Assembly (NCBI RefSeq): GCF_014656295.1
Contig: NZ_BNCD01000010.1
Coordinates: 1-64,000, forward strand
Length of the DNA: 64,000 bases
Source of the DNA: Streptomyces sulfonofaciens
GTDB lineage: Bacteria > Actinomycetota > Actinomycetes > Streptomycetales > Streptomycetaceae
Direction of reading: 5' to 3'
Position numbers and translations under genes: made by a program. Shown here piece by piece: positions 16,789-24,654 of the stretch. The notes under the pieces are model-generated. The model searched no databases. It had not been told where the DNA came from and saw only the letters and a list, made by a program, of their open reading frames with translations. Position 1 is the stretch's first letter. Each line of letters starts with the position of its first letter.

Positions 16789-17826
16789 TCAGGCGGATAC
16801 TCGAGCGGCGAGCGCGTCACCGATCGCGTCGGTGCTGCGGGCTCCGTCGCGCTCCGCCAGGTCGGCGGAGACGGCGGCCTCGATGCGGGCGGCCTCGGCG
16901 GGGTGGCCGAGGTGGCGCAGCAGGAGGGCGACGGAGAGGACCGTCGCGGTGGGGTCGGCCTTGCCCTGGCCCGCGATGTCGGGCGCCGAGCCGTGCACCG
17001 GCTCGAACATCGAGGGGTGGGTCCCGGCCGGGTTGATGTTGCCGGAGGCGGCCAGACCGATGCCGCCGGCGATCGCCGCGGCGAGGTCGGTGATGATGTC
17101 GCCGAAGAGGTTGTCGGTGACGATGACGTCGAAGCGCTCCGGCTGGCTGACGAGGAAGATCGTCGCCGCGTCGACGTGCAGGTAGTCGGTGGTGACCTCG
17201 GGGTACTCCTCGGCGACCTTGTCGAAGGTGTTCTTCCACAGGTGGCCGGCGTACACGAGGACGTTGTTCTTGTGGACCAGGGTCAGCTTGCGGCGCGGGC
17301 GGGCCTGGGCACGCTCGAAGGCGTCGCGCACGACGCGCTCCACACCCAGGGCCGTGTTCACGCTGACCTCGGTGGCGACCTCGTCGGGGGTGCCGGTGCG
17401 CAGGCTGCCGCCGTTGCCCGTGTACGGGCCCTCGGTGCCCTCGCGGACCACGACGAAGTCGATGTCGGGGCGGCCCGCGAGCGGGGTCCGGGTGTTCGGG
17501 AAGAGCTTGGCGGGCCGGAGGTTGACGTAGTGCTCGAAGGCGAAGCGGAGCTTCAGCAGCAGGCCGCGCTCCAGGATCCCGGAGGGCACGGAGGGGTCGC
17601 CGACCGCGCCCAGCAGGATCGCGTCGTGCTGCCGCAGGGCTTCGAGCTCGGCGTCCGGCAGGGTCTCGCCGGTACGGTGCCACCGCTGGGCGCCGAGGTC
17701 GTACTCGGTGGTCTCCAGCTTCACGTCCTGAGGGAGGGCGGCGCGCAGCACCTTGAGGCCCTGGGCCACGACCTCCGGGCCGATACCGTCGCCGGGGATC
17801 ACCGCGAGATTGATCGTGCGAGACAT
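16789..17826 (-). CDS. leuB: 3-isopropylmalate dehydrogenase LeuB
   Basis: The 345-residue NAD-dependent enzyme oxidatively decarboxylates 3-isopropylmalate in leucine synthesis, and in the citramalate route it also handles 3-methylmalate to give 2-oxobutyrate. Visible signatures are VIPGDGIGPEV (about 8-18), LVHKNNVL with the catalytic Lys, DYLHVDAATIFLV, and the FEPVHGSAPDIAGQGKADP nucleotide loop. Its length is typical. The start has GGAGAG about 12 nt upstream. It lies 128 nt downstream of a 45-codon gene and behind an RNA motif shared with cimA, so it is probably second in a small operon. Confidence 0.96.
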   Translation of the reverse strand: MSRTINLAVIPGDGIGPEVVAQGLKVLRAALPQDVKLETTEYDLGAQRWHRTGETLPDAELEALRQHDAILLGAVGDPSVPSGILERGLLLKLRFAFEHYVNLRPAKLFPNTRTPLAGRPDIDFVVVREGTEGPYTGNGGSLRTGTPDEVATEVSVNTALGVERVVRDAFERAQARPRRKLTLVHKNNVLVYAGHLWKNTFDKVAEEYPEVTTDYLHVDAATIFLVSQPERFDVIVTDNLFGDIITDLAAAIAGGIGLAASGNINPAGTHPSMFEPVHGSAPDIAGQGKADPTATVLSVALLLRHLGHPAEAARIEAAVSADLAERDGARSTDAIGDALAARVSA

Positions 17827-17835
17827 GGGGGCACC

Positions 17836-17898
17836 CTACTCTCCGTCCCATGGATTGACATTGCCGTCCACGATGTGGACTGCGGGACGCTCGTACAT
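17836..17898 (-). CDS. Possible 20-codon upstream frame before leuB
   Basis: The frame encodes MYERPAVHIVDGNVNPWDGE and stops 9 nt before the leuB ATG. There is no ribosome site and it is not rich in Leu or Ile codons. It might couple leuB translation, or be chance. It is recorded because it fills the gap between the shared RNA motif and leuB. Confidence 0.25.
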   Translation of the reverse strand: MYERPAVHIVDGNVNPWDGE

Positions 17899-17910
17899 GT
17901 CGGGACGACG

Positions 17911-17950
17911 GCTACGGGTGCCCGCCCCGCGAGGTCGCTACCGCGGCGGG
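17911..17950 (-). promoter_or_regulatory. Stem-loop RNA motif upstream of leuB, shared with cimA
   Basis: On the minus strand a 6-bp stem (CCCGCC / GGCGGG) holds an 18-nt loop with GGTAGCGACCTCGCGG, followed by CACCCGTAGCC. Loop size, loop sequence and flank match the cimA motif at 10329-10371. It lies immediately after the stop codon of the 45-codon gene and about 85 nt before leuB. Confidence 0.6.
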
Positions 17951-17954
17951 CGGC

Positions 17955-18092
17955 TCAGATGTCGTGGCCCCAGGCCCCGCCGTTGTCCCTGCGGTCCAGG
18001 GCGCGCTGGAGGGCGGCTGCGGCCTTCTCGCGCTCGGACTCGCTCGATCGGGTGCGGGCGCGGCGGACTCGGCGGACGGTCGTCTCGGCCAT
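17955..18092 (-). CDS. Small basic protein upstream of leuB
   Basis: This 45-residue protein is Arg-rich at the N-terminus (TTVRRVRRARTRSS) with a helical middle (SEREKAAAALQRALDRR) and a GHDI end. The ATG has AAGGAG 9 nt upstream, which strongly supports translation. I recall similar unannotated small frames before leuB in other Streptomyces. No function is known. It precedes leuB on the same strand, and its stop abuts the shared RNA motif, so it is probably co-transcribed with leuB. Confidence 0.7.
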   Translation of the reverse strand: MAETTVRRVRRARTRSSESEREKAAAALQRALDRRDNGGAWGHDI

Positions 18093-18294
18093 GCTGATCG
18101 ACTCCTTGGCATCCGGGAGTGGCGGACGGAAGAGAACGGGAAAACGAGACCTGCCCACTGCACCGGGGCGGTGGGACCTTCCCCGGAAGGGCGGGGAGCC
18201 TGCGCCGCAGGGGTCACCTGCCTCGGCACCGCTCGCAACCGCATGCGCTGGATCCAGCGACACGTGGGGCTCTTCCAAACTAAGCGACGACCAC

Positions 18295-18311
18295 TTGTGC
18301 TGTCTGCACAA
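18295..18311. promoter_or_regulatory. Palindrome TTGTGC-N5-GCACAA upstream of the leuB operon
   Basis: Perfect 6-bp arms with a 5-nt spacer lie about 205 nt upstream of the small gene that heads the leuB operon and 2 nt from the ilvE/leuB shared element. The geometry suits a dimeric repressor or activator of the IclR or Lrp type; the regulator is not identified. Confidence 0.5.
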
Positions 18312-18313
18312 TT

Positions 18314-18333
18314 ACTCGGACTTCCTACTATCT
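18314..18333 (+). promoter_or_regulatory. 20-nt element shared with ilvE upstream region
   Basis: ACTCGGACTTCCTACTATCT matches the ilvE-upstream element with one mismatch. Relative to the gene it would control, its orientation is opposite to the copy before ilvE. This favours a protein-binding site over a promoter box. Confidence 0.55.
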
Positions 18334-18365
18334 GAGACGGACTTCACCCGGAGGCCGGACCGCCG

Positions 18366-18391
18366 GGGCCTCCGCGGCCGTGCGGAGGCCC
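18366..18391. terminator. Perfect 10-bp hairpin
   Basis: GGGCCTCCGC and GCGGAGGCCC flank GGCCGT. It lies between pruA and the leuB operon promoter and may block read-through from pruA into the leuB operon. Confidence 0.5.
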
Positions 18392-18602
18392 GCCCAGGGG
18401 TGCGCGGAGGGCGGGCGGGGGCCGCTGCCGGGAGGCGTGGGGCCGGCCCCTGACGCAGCCGGACCCCGGACGCGGCCCATCCGGCCGTCGACCGCCCGGC
18501 AGCACCCGGGCCGGCAGCCTGGAGACGGGACGACGGGGCGACGGGACGGGGGCGCGGAGATGCGGGGGCGCGGGGACCGCGCGCAGGGCGCCAGCACGAC
18601 AC

Positions 18603-18650
18603 GGCCGGCCGCCGGGTCGGACCGTGTGGTTCCGTACCCGGCGGCCGGCC
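18603..18650 (-). terminator. pruA terminator
   Basis: Perfect 15-bp arms (18603-18617 and 18636-18650) enclose an 18-nt loop that can extend the stem by 4 bp past a bulge. It starts 59 nt past the pruA stop. Confidence 0.75.
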
Positions 18651-18709
18651 GGTGGGGCTGGGCGCGCGGTCCCCCGCGCCCCTGCGGGCTGCCCGGGTGG
18701 GCCGGGGGC

Positions 18710-20359
18710 TCAGCCCATGTGGGGGTAGGTGTAGTCGGTGGGCGGGACCAGGGCCTCCTTGATGGCGCGGGTGAGGGTCCAGCGCATCAGGTTCTGCGGG
18801 GCGCCCGCCTTGTCGTCGGTGCCGGAGGCCCGGCCGCCGCCGAACGGCTGCTGGCCGACGACCGCACCGGTCGACTTGTCGTTGATGTAGAAGTTGCCCG
18901 CGGCGTAGCGGAGCGCCTCACGGGCGCGGGCCACCGCGGCGCGGTCGTTCGCGATCACCGACCCGGTCAGGGCGTAGTCGGTGACGGACTCCAACTGGGC
19001 AAGCACCGCGTCGAACGCGGCCTCGGGGTCGCCGGAGGTGTCGTCGTAGACGTGGACGGCGAGGATCGGGCCGAAGTACTCGGTGGTGAAGACCTCGTTC
19101 TCAGGGTCCGTGCAGGTGATGACGGTGGGCCGGACGAAGTAGCCGACCGAGTCGTCGTAGTCGCCGCCCGCGATCACGGTGCAGGCGGGATCGGCCTTGG
19201 CACGGTCGATGGCCGCCTTGCTCTTGGCGAAGGCTCGCTCGTCGATGAGGGCGCCGATGAAGTTCGACAGGTCGGTGACGTCGCCCATGGTGATGCCGTC
19301 GACCTCGGTCGCGAACTCCTCCTTGAAGCCGGTGTTCCACAGGGACGCCGGGAGGTACGCGCGGGAGGTCGCCGAGCACTTCTGGCCCTGGTACTCGAAG
19401 GCACCGCGGGTCAGCGCCGTCCTGAGCACCGCTCGGTCCGCGCTCGGGTGGGCCACCAGGAAGTCCTTGCCGCCGGTCTCCCCGACCAGCCGCGGGTACG
19501 TCCGGTACTTCTCGATGTTCTGGCCGACCGTCTTCCACAGGTGCTGGAAGGTCTTCGTCGAACCGGTGAAGTGGATGCCGGCGAGGTCGCGGTGTTCGAG
19601 GGCCACCTCGGAGACCGCGGTGCCGTCGCCGGTCAGCAGGTTGATCACACCCTTGGGCAGGCCCGCCTCCTCCAGCAGCCGCATCAGGAGCACGGCGGCC
19701 AGCGTCTGCGTGGGGGACGGCTTCCAGATCACCACGTTGCCCATCAGGGCGGGGGCCGTGGGGAGGTTGCCGGAGATCGCCGTGAAGTTGAACGGCGTGA
19801 TCGCGTAGACGAAGCCCTCCAGCGGGCGGTGGTCGAGCTGGTTCCACACCCCGGGCGCGTTGGCCACGGGCTGCTCGGCGAGCAGGTCGCGGGCGTACTT
19901 CACGTTGAAGCGCCAGAAGTCGATCAGCTCGCACGGGGCGTCGATCTCGGCCTGCTGGACGGTCTTGGACTGACCGAGCATGGTCGCCGCGGCGATCGTC
20001 TCGCGCCACGGGCCGGCGAGCAGGTCGGCGGCGCGCAGGATGATCGCCGCCCGGTCGTCGAAGGACATGGCGCGCCAGCCGGGTGCGGCGGCCAGCGCGG
20101 CGTCGATGGCGTCCCTGGCGTCCTGCTGGGTGGCCTGGCGCCCGGTACCGAGCACCGCCTGGTGGTGGTGCGGCTGTACGACCCTGAACGGCTCGCCGCC
20201 ACCGAGGCGACGGACGCCTCCGATGGTCATCGGCAGGTCGGTGGGGTTGTCCGCCAGCTCCTTGAGGGCCTTCTCCAGGCGGGTGCGCTCGGGGGAGCCG
20301 GGTGCGTAGCCCTGCGGCGGCTCGTTGACCGGCGCGGGGACCTGTGTCACAGCGTCCAT
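18710..20359 (-). CDS. pruA: L-glutamate gamma-semialdehyde (P5C) dehydrogenase
   Basis: The 549-residue aldehyde dehydrogenase oxidises glutamate semialdehyde to glutamate, the second step of proline breakdown. The general base Glu294 lies in RLVGETGGKD, and the catalytic Cys328 in EYQGQKCSATSR. The C-terminal FGGGRASGTDDKAGAPQNL is typical of the monofunctional PruA type. AAGGAG lies 11 nt before the ATG. It is 55 nt downstream of the proline dehydrogenase gene and clearly in the same operon. The divergent PucR-type regulator probably controls both. Confidence 0.95.
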   Translation of the reverse strand: MDAVTQVPAPVNEPPQGYAPGSPERTRLEKALKELADNPTDLPMTIGGVRRLGGGEPFRVVQPHHHQAVLGTGRQATQQDARDAIDAALAAAPGWRAMSFDDRAAIILRAADLLAGPWRETIAAATMLGQSKTVQQAEIDAPCELIDFWRFNVKYARDLLAEQPVANAPGVWNQLDHRPLEGFVYAITPFNFTAISGNLPTAPALMGNVVIWKPSPTQTLAAVLLMRLLEEAGLPKGVINLLTGDGTAVSEVALEHRDLAGIHFTGSTKTFQHLWKTVGQNIEKYRTYPRLVGETGGKDFLVAHPSADRAVLRTALTRGAFEYQGQKCSATSRAYLPASLWNTGFKEEFATEVDGITMGDVTDLSNFIGALIDERAFAKSKAAIDRAKADPACTVIAGGDYDDSVGYFVRPTVITCTDPENEVFTTEYFGPILAVHVYDDTSGDPEAAFDAVLAQLESVTDYALTGSVIANDRAAVARAREALRYAAGNFYINDKSTGAVVGQQPFGGGRASGTDDKAGAPQNLMRWTLTRAIKEALVPPTDYTYPHMG

Positions 20360-20414
20360 GGGTGCCGAATCTCCTTACGGTGTGTGGTTGAACGACCGGT
20401 ACGGGACCCGGGGG

Positions 20415-21341
20415 TCAGCCGCGGGTGGCCAGCGAGCGCAGGAAGAAGCCGAGGTTCGCCGGGCGCTCCGCGAGCCGGCGCATGAAGTACCCGTACCAGT
20501 CCGTGCCGAAGGCCAGGTAGACGCGCATCCGGTGGCCCTGGGCGGCGAGCCGGGCGTGTTCCGCGGACCGGATGCCGTAGAGCATCTGGAACTCGTAGCC
20601 GTCGCGGCCCCGGCCGGTGCGCCGTACGAGGTCCTGGGCGATGGCGACGATCCGCGGGTCGTGGGTCGCCACCATCGGGTAGCAGTCACCCGCCATCAGG
20701 ATCTTCAGGCAGCGCACGTACGCCCTGTCGACCTCGGCCTTGTCCTGGTGCGCCACGGACGCGGGCTCCTTGTAGGCGCCCTTGACCAGTCTCACTCGTG
20801 AGCCTGCCCGCGCCAGCTCGCGGCAGTCGTCCTCGGTGCGGAACAGGTACGACTGGAGGACGGCACCGGTGCGCGGGAAGCGGCTGCGCAGCTCGGAGTG
20901 GACGGCGAGGGTGGAATCGGCCGTCGTGTGGTCCTCCATGTCCAAGGTCACGGTGGTGCCGATGCCCTCGGCGGCCTCGACGACCTCGGTGGCGTGCCGC
21001 AGCGCGAGGTCGTGGCCGCCGGGCAGCGCCTGTCCGAACGCGGACAGCTTCACCGACATCTCGGCGCGGTCCCCGAGCCCCAGGGGCCCGAGGGCGTCGA
21101 CGAGCCGCAGGTAGGCGTCCCTGGCGCGCACCGCGTCGGCCGGGTCGGTGACGCCCTCGCCGAGCACGTCCAGGCTGACGTCAAGGCCGCGGTCGGCCAT
21201 GTCCTTGACGACCGGCAGCGTCGCCCCGACCGTCTCGCCCGCGACGAACCGGCCCACGACGGGCCTGGTCATCGGGGTGGCGGTGAGGAAACGGCGGGTG
21301 CGGTCGCTGCGCGACGCGGCGAGTATCACGGGACCGAGCAC
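20415..21341 (-). CDS. Proline dehydrogenase (monofunctional)
   Basis: The 308-residue FAD enzyme oxidises proline to pyrroline-5-carboxylate, passing electrons to the respiratory chain. The barrel motifs are LDVLGEGV, SVKLSAFG, RLVKGAYKE, ATHDPRIV and the substrate-binding EFQMLYGIR. I choose the GTG at 21341 because GGAGG lies 6 nt upstream; upstream ATG choices add unrelated sequence. Together with pruA it forms the complete proline-to-glutamate pathway. Confidence 0.93.
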   Translation of the reverse strand: MLGPVILAASRSDRTRRFLTATPMTRPVVGRFVAGETVGATLPVVKDMADRGLDVSLDVLGEGVTDPADAVRARDAYLRLVDALGPLGLGDRAEMSVKLSAFGQALPGGHDLALRHATEVVEAAEGIGTTVTLDMEDHTTADSTLAVHSELRSRFPRTGAVLQSYLFRTEDDCRELARAGSRVRLVKGAYKEPASVAHQDKAEVDRAYVRCLKILMAGDCYPMVATHDPRIVAIAQDLVRRTGRGRDGYEFQMLYGIRSAEHARLAAQGHRMRVYLAFGTDWYGYFMRRLAERPANLGFFLRSLATRG

Positions 21342-21859
21342 GAGGCACCTCCACGGGAGTCGAACCAGCACCGTGTGTGACGGCACCACCGGAGGCGACC
21401 GGACGGTACCGGGCGTTATCCGGTGTTTCTGAATGGATCCGGAGCGTCGGGACGCAGTACGGACAACCACCGTGAAACCTAAGGATCTCTCCGTTCCTCC
21501 GCCATCGACAGCTGTCACGCATCCGTGGCCCGGATCTCAGACAAATGTCTGAGAGGGCCCTTGTCCCACCGGTCCCTGAGCCACCGGCACGGCACGACGG
21601 GGCGGCACGGCGGGGCCACGACGGGGGCGCCACGGCGGGGTGGTGCGCCCCGGTGCGCGGCGGCGGACACGGGCCCGGGCATGCCGGGGCCGGGGCCGTG
21701 CCCGGGCCCCCGGGACGGCTTCCCGCGGGGCCCGGGCACGGCTTGGAGCCCACTGGGGTACGGCTCCGACGCCGCTCGGGCGCGGCCCGGGCAGGCCGTC
21801 GACCCGGCGCCCTGGCGCGTGAGGGCACGGCGAGTGGTGAAGGGGGTGTAATTGGGGGC
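21342..21859. other. Divergent proline-operon / PucR regulator region, 518 bp
   Basis: It contains the palindrome GACAGCTGTC at 21507-21516, the longer palindrome at 21535-21554 and a GC-rich inverted repeat (11-bp arms at 21671-21681 and 21699-21709). The open frame that runs from 21545 into the regulator has no family similarity before 21860. Confidence 0.6.
21535..21554. promoter_or_regulatory. Operator candidate of the proline operon
   Basis: TCTCAGACAAATGTCTGAGA has perfect 9-bp arms around a 2-nt centre. It lies in the shared region between the proline dehydrogenase and PucR-type genes, about 195 nt from the former. It is the best candidate binding site for that regulator. Confidence 0.5.
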
Positions 21860-23101
21860 GTGAAAGGCGACTACCAGGATCTCGTCGATGAGATCTCCGC
21901 ACTGCTCGGTACCCCCGCGACCCTGGAGGACCGTGGTTTCGGGCTGATCGCCTACGGGGCACAGGGCAGCGGCAGTGACTTCGACGCCTCGTCGCTCGAC
22001 CCGGTGCGCACCCGGTCGATCCTGACCCGGCGCTCCACGGCGGCGGTGCGCGCCTGGTTCGAGGGCTTCGGCATCGCCCGCGCCACCGGCCCGGTGCGCA
22101 TTCCCGCCGCTCCCGAGGCCGGCGTCAATCTGGGCCGCGTCTGCCTGCCGGTGCGCCACCGCGGCATCGTCCTCGGCTATGTCTGGCTGCTCGACGCGGG
22201 GGGTGCCGTCAGCCCCTCCGCCCAGCAGTTGTCCGCCGCGATGGAGGTGACGGCCAGGATCGGCGCGCTGCTCGCCGACGAGGCGCAGGCCGGTGCCGAC
22301 CTGACCAGGGAGTTCCGTGCCGTGCTGAGCGCCGGCGGCGGGTCGCACGGTACCGCTGCCGGTGCCGTGGACCCCGCCGCCGTCGCCGCCGCGCTCACGG
22401 CGCTCCGCACCGAGCTGGGCGCCAACGCGGAGGGCCTGCACACCGTCGTCTGCGTGGCGCCCTGGCCCGCCGCAGGCGCGGACGACGCGCCCTCGCCGCA
22501 CACGGTGCCCGGCGCGGCCGCGGTGTGCACGATGCCGTGGGGCGGCCCCGGGCAGAGCCTCGCGGTCCTGATGCGGCTGCGGGCGACGGACGTCCTCACT
22601 CCCGCCCTGGCGGCGGCCGACCGGTTGCGCGGGACGGCCGGAGACGGGCACGGGGAGGAGCGGGGGCGGGAAGCACGGGGGGCCGGGGCCGGCGCGGCGG
22701 CCGGGATCGCGGCACCGCGCAGGGGCCTGGAGCAGCTCGCCGACTCCTGGCAGGAGGCGTCGGCGGCGGCCCGCGCCGCACTCGCCGAGCGCCGCCTGGG
22801 GCCGGTCGCCCAGTGGTCCGCCATCGGACCGTACCGACTGCTCACCGCGCTGCCTCCGCGCGCCTCCAGGGACCCGGTGACGCAGGAGCTGCTGGCGCCA
22901 CCGCACCGCGAACTGGCCCGCACCGCGGAGGCGTTCCTGGACTGCGCGGGCCAGGCGAGCCGCACCGCGGCACAGCTTGGCATCCACCGCCAGACCCTGT
23001 ACTACCGCCTCTCCCGCGTCGAGCAACTCACCGGCCTCGACCTGGACGACGGGGAGGACCGGCTGCTGCTGCACATGACGCTGAAGGGCGCGCGGCTGTA
23101 G
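21860..23101 (+). CDS. PucR/CdaR-type transcriptional regulator of proline catabolism
   Basis: The 413-residue protein ends in the PucR C-terminal HTH (about 345-413): LARTAEAFLDCAGQASRTAA, then LGIHRQTLYYRLSRVEQLTG. The N-terminal 150 residues resemble a GAF-like sensor; an Ala/Gly-rich linker lies near 255-300. I use the GTG at 21860, where homology begins; the GGGGG before it is very close, so the ribosome site is not decisive. Divergent placement next to the proline genes is conserved in Streptomyces as I recall, so I infer a proline-responsive activator. Confidence 0.85.
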   Translation: MKGDYQDLVDEISALLGTPATLEDRGFGLIAYGAQGSGSDFDASSLDPVRTRSILTRRSTAAVRAWFEGFGIARATGPVRIPAAPEAGVNLGRVCLPVRHRGIVLGYVWLLDAGGAVSPSAQQLSAAMEVTARIGALLADEAQAGADLTREFRAVLSAGGGSHGTAAGAVDPAAVAAALTALRTELGANAEGLHTVVCVAPWPAAGADDAPSPHTVPGAAAVCTMPWGGPGQSLAVLMRLRATDVLTPALAAADRLRGTAGDGHGEERGREARGAGAGAAAGIAAPRRGLEQLADSWQEASAAARAALAERRLGPVAQWSAIGPYRLLTALPPRASRDPVTQELLAPPHRELARTAEAFLDCAGQASRTAAQLGIHRQTLYYRLSRVEQLTGLDLDDGEDRLLLHMTLKGARL

Positions 23102-23216
23102 GACACGCGCTCGCCGCGTGCGCCGAGACGAACGGGTCCGGCCGCCTCCCGCCTGGTCGCCTTCGCTCCCGGCAGACCGGCCGGACACCGCCGCCGGGAC
23201 CTGCGAACATGGCCGG

Positions 23217-23924
23217 ATGACCGGTGACACCGCCGTACGCCGCCTCGACCTCGGCTACTTCGTCCGGCCCGCGGAAGAGACCGGGGGCGCAGCGCCGCGG
23301 GTCGAACCCGTCCTCGGCTACCTGGTGCGGCACCCGGAGGGGCTGCTCCTCTTCGACACCGGGATGGGCGTCGCCGACCCCGGCACGGAGGCGCACTACC
23401 GGCCACGCCGCCGGGACCTGGCGGCCGCGCTCGCGGCCGCGGGGACCGCGCTCGCGGACGTCTCCCTGGTCGTCAACTGCCACCTCCACTTCGACCACTG
23501 CGGAGGCAACGCGCTGCTGGCCCGCACCCCGATCCTGGTCCAGGACACGGAGCTGGCAGCCGCGCGCCGGGACGGCTACACCGTGCCGGAGCTCGTCGAC
23601 TTCCCCGGCGCCGCCTACCGGGAGCTGTCGGGGGAGGCCGAGATCTGGCCGGGTGTCTGGGTCGTCCCCACGCCCGGCCACACCGACGGCCACCAGTCAC
23701 TGGTGGTCCGCCAGGCCGACGGCACAGCCGTCCTCGCGGGCCAGTCCCATGACACGGCCTCCGGTTTCGCGGCGGACGAGCTGGCCCGCCGCGCCCGGCA
23801 GGACGGCGCGGCCGAGCCGCTGCCCCACCACAGGCCCTGGCTGGACCGCCTGTGCGCCTTCGACCCGCGGCGCGTGCTCTTCGCCCACGACTGCTCGGTC
23901 TGGGAACCGGCGGACGGCGCCTGA
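23217..23924 (+). CDS. Metallo-beta-lactamase-fold hydrolase (lactonase-like)
   Basis: The 235-residue enzyme has the binuclear zinc motif NCHLHFDHCGGN (His89, His91, Asp93, His94), then PTPGHTDGHQSLVV with the third-ligand His, and a late LFAHDCS. The overall layout, with GLLLFDTGMG near 42 and the HxHxDH spacing, resembles the AHL-lactonase/quorum-quenching branch. The substrate is unknown. No ribosome site is seen before the ATG, so it may be leaderless. It starts 115 bp after the PucR gene on the same strand; a functional link is not evident. Confidence 0.85.
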   Translation: MTGDTAVRRLDLGYFVRPAEETGGAAPRVEPVLGYLVRHPEGLLLFDTGMGVADPGTEAHYRPRRRDLAAALAAAGTALADVSLVVNCHLHFDHCGGNALLARTPILVQDTELAAARRDGYTVPELVDFPGAAYRELSGEAEIWPGVWVVPTPGHTDGHQSLVVRQADGTAVLAGQSHDTASGFAADELARRARQDGAAEPLPHHRPWLDRLCAFDPRRVLFAHDCSVWEPADGA

Positions 23925-23997
23925 GCCGCACGGCACCTGACGCGACGGGTGATCAGGCGGGCCACCGGATCCGGGCGCGCCGGGCCCGGGCCCGGGC

Positions 23998-24540
23998 CAC
24001 CGGCTCCTGCTCTGCTTCGCGGCACCGGCGGCCACCGCTCCGGTGCAGAGCGGCGTGCCGCGCGCCCGGGTCGTGGGCGCCGGCTTCGCCCTCGCCGCGG
24101 CAGGCTACGGCCTGCCGGCCCTGGCCGGTACGGATCCCTGTGGACGGTGCTCTCCGGTGCGGGCGTGCTCGCCTGCGGCATCGTGACCGTGCTGTCGCAG
24201 CTCACGGACCTGGCACTGGGTGCGGCGCCCGCGGCGCAGGCCGGATCCGTGTCCTCGCTGACGAAAGGCGGGACAGGAGTTCGGCGGTGCACTGGGCATG
24301 GCCGTCCTCGGCTCCATCGGCAGCGCCGTCTACCGCCACGGCATCCCCTCGACCGCACCCGCCGAGGCCCACGAGACCCTCGGCGGCGCGCCGGCCGCGG
24401 CGCGGGGCCACGCCGATCTCCTCGGCACGGCGCGGGCCGCGTCCACCCACGGGATGAACGCGGCGGTGCCGGCCGGGGGGGTGCTCCTGCTGGTGGCGGC
24501 GGGCCTTGCGGTCCCGGCCCTCCGCCGCAGCCGCTCATGA
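23998..24540 (+). pseudogene. Remnant of an MFS drug-transporter gene (DHA2 type), frameshifted
   Basis: Three frames carry consecutive pieces of the C-terminal half of a 14-helix MFS exporter. The first (about 23998-24130) includes VVGAGFALAAAGYGLPALAG. The second (about 24129-24262) includes GSLWTVLSGAGVLACGIV and ALGAAPAAQAGSVSSL. The third (about 24268-24540) includes AGQEFGGALGMAVLGSIGSA and ends LRRSRS-stop. The N-terminal half is absent. Two frameshifts plus truncation make sequencing error an unlikely full explanation. Confidence 0.75.
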
Positions 24541-24654
24541 CCCCGCGGCCGCGCCCCGGGCTTGGGGTCCGCACTCCCCCGGCTCCCGGCAGGCAGGGGC
24601 GAGGAGGAGTCCGGAGGTGCGACGCAGGGGCCGGGTCATGCCCCGAAGGTGCTG

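Larger units (their letters stand above)
18093..18709. other. Intergenic region between leuB operon and pruA, 617 bp
   Basis: The left half carries the leuB operon promoter region with two operator-like elements (18295-18333). The right half is very GC-rich and holds two strong hairpins (18366-18391, 18603-18650) downstream of pruA. I see no supported gene. Confidence 0.65.

Noticed and set aside
21545..21859. N-terminal 105-residue extension of the PucR-type regulator
   Set aside because: Low-complexity Arg/Gly/Pro sequence without homology; it starts within the operator palindrome.
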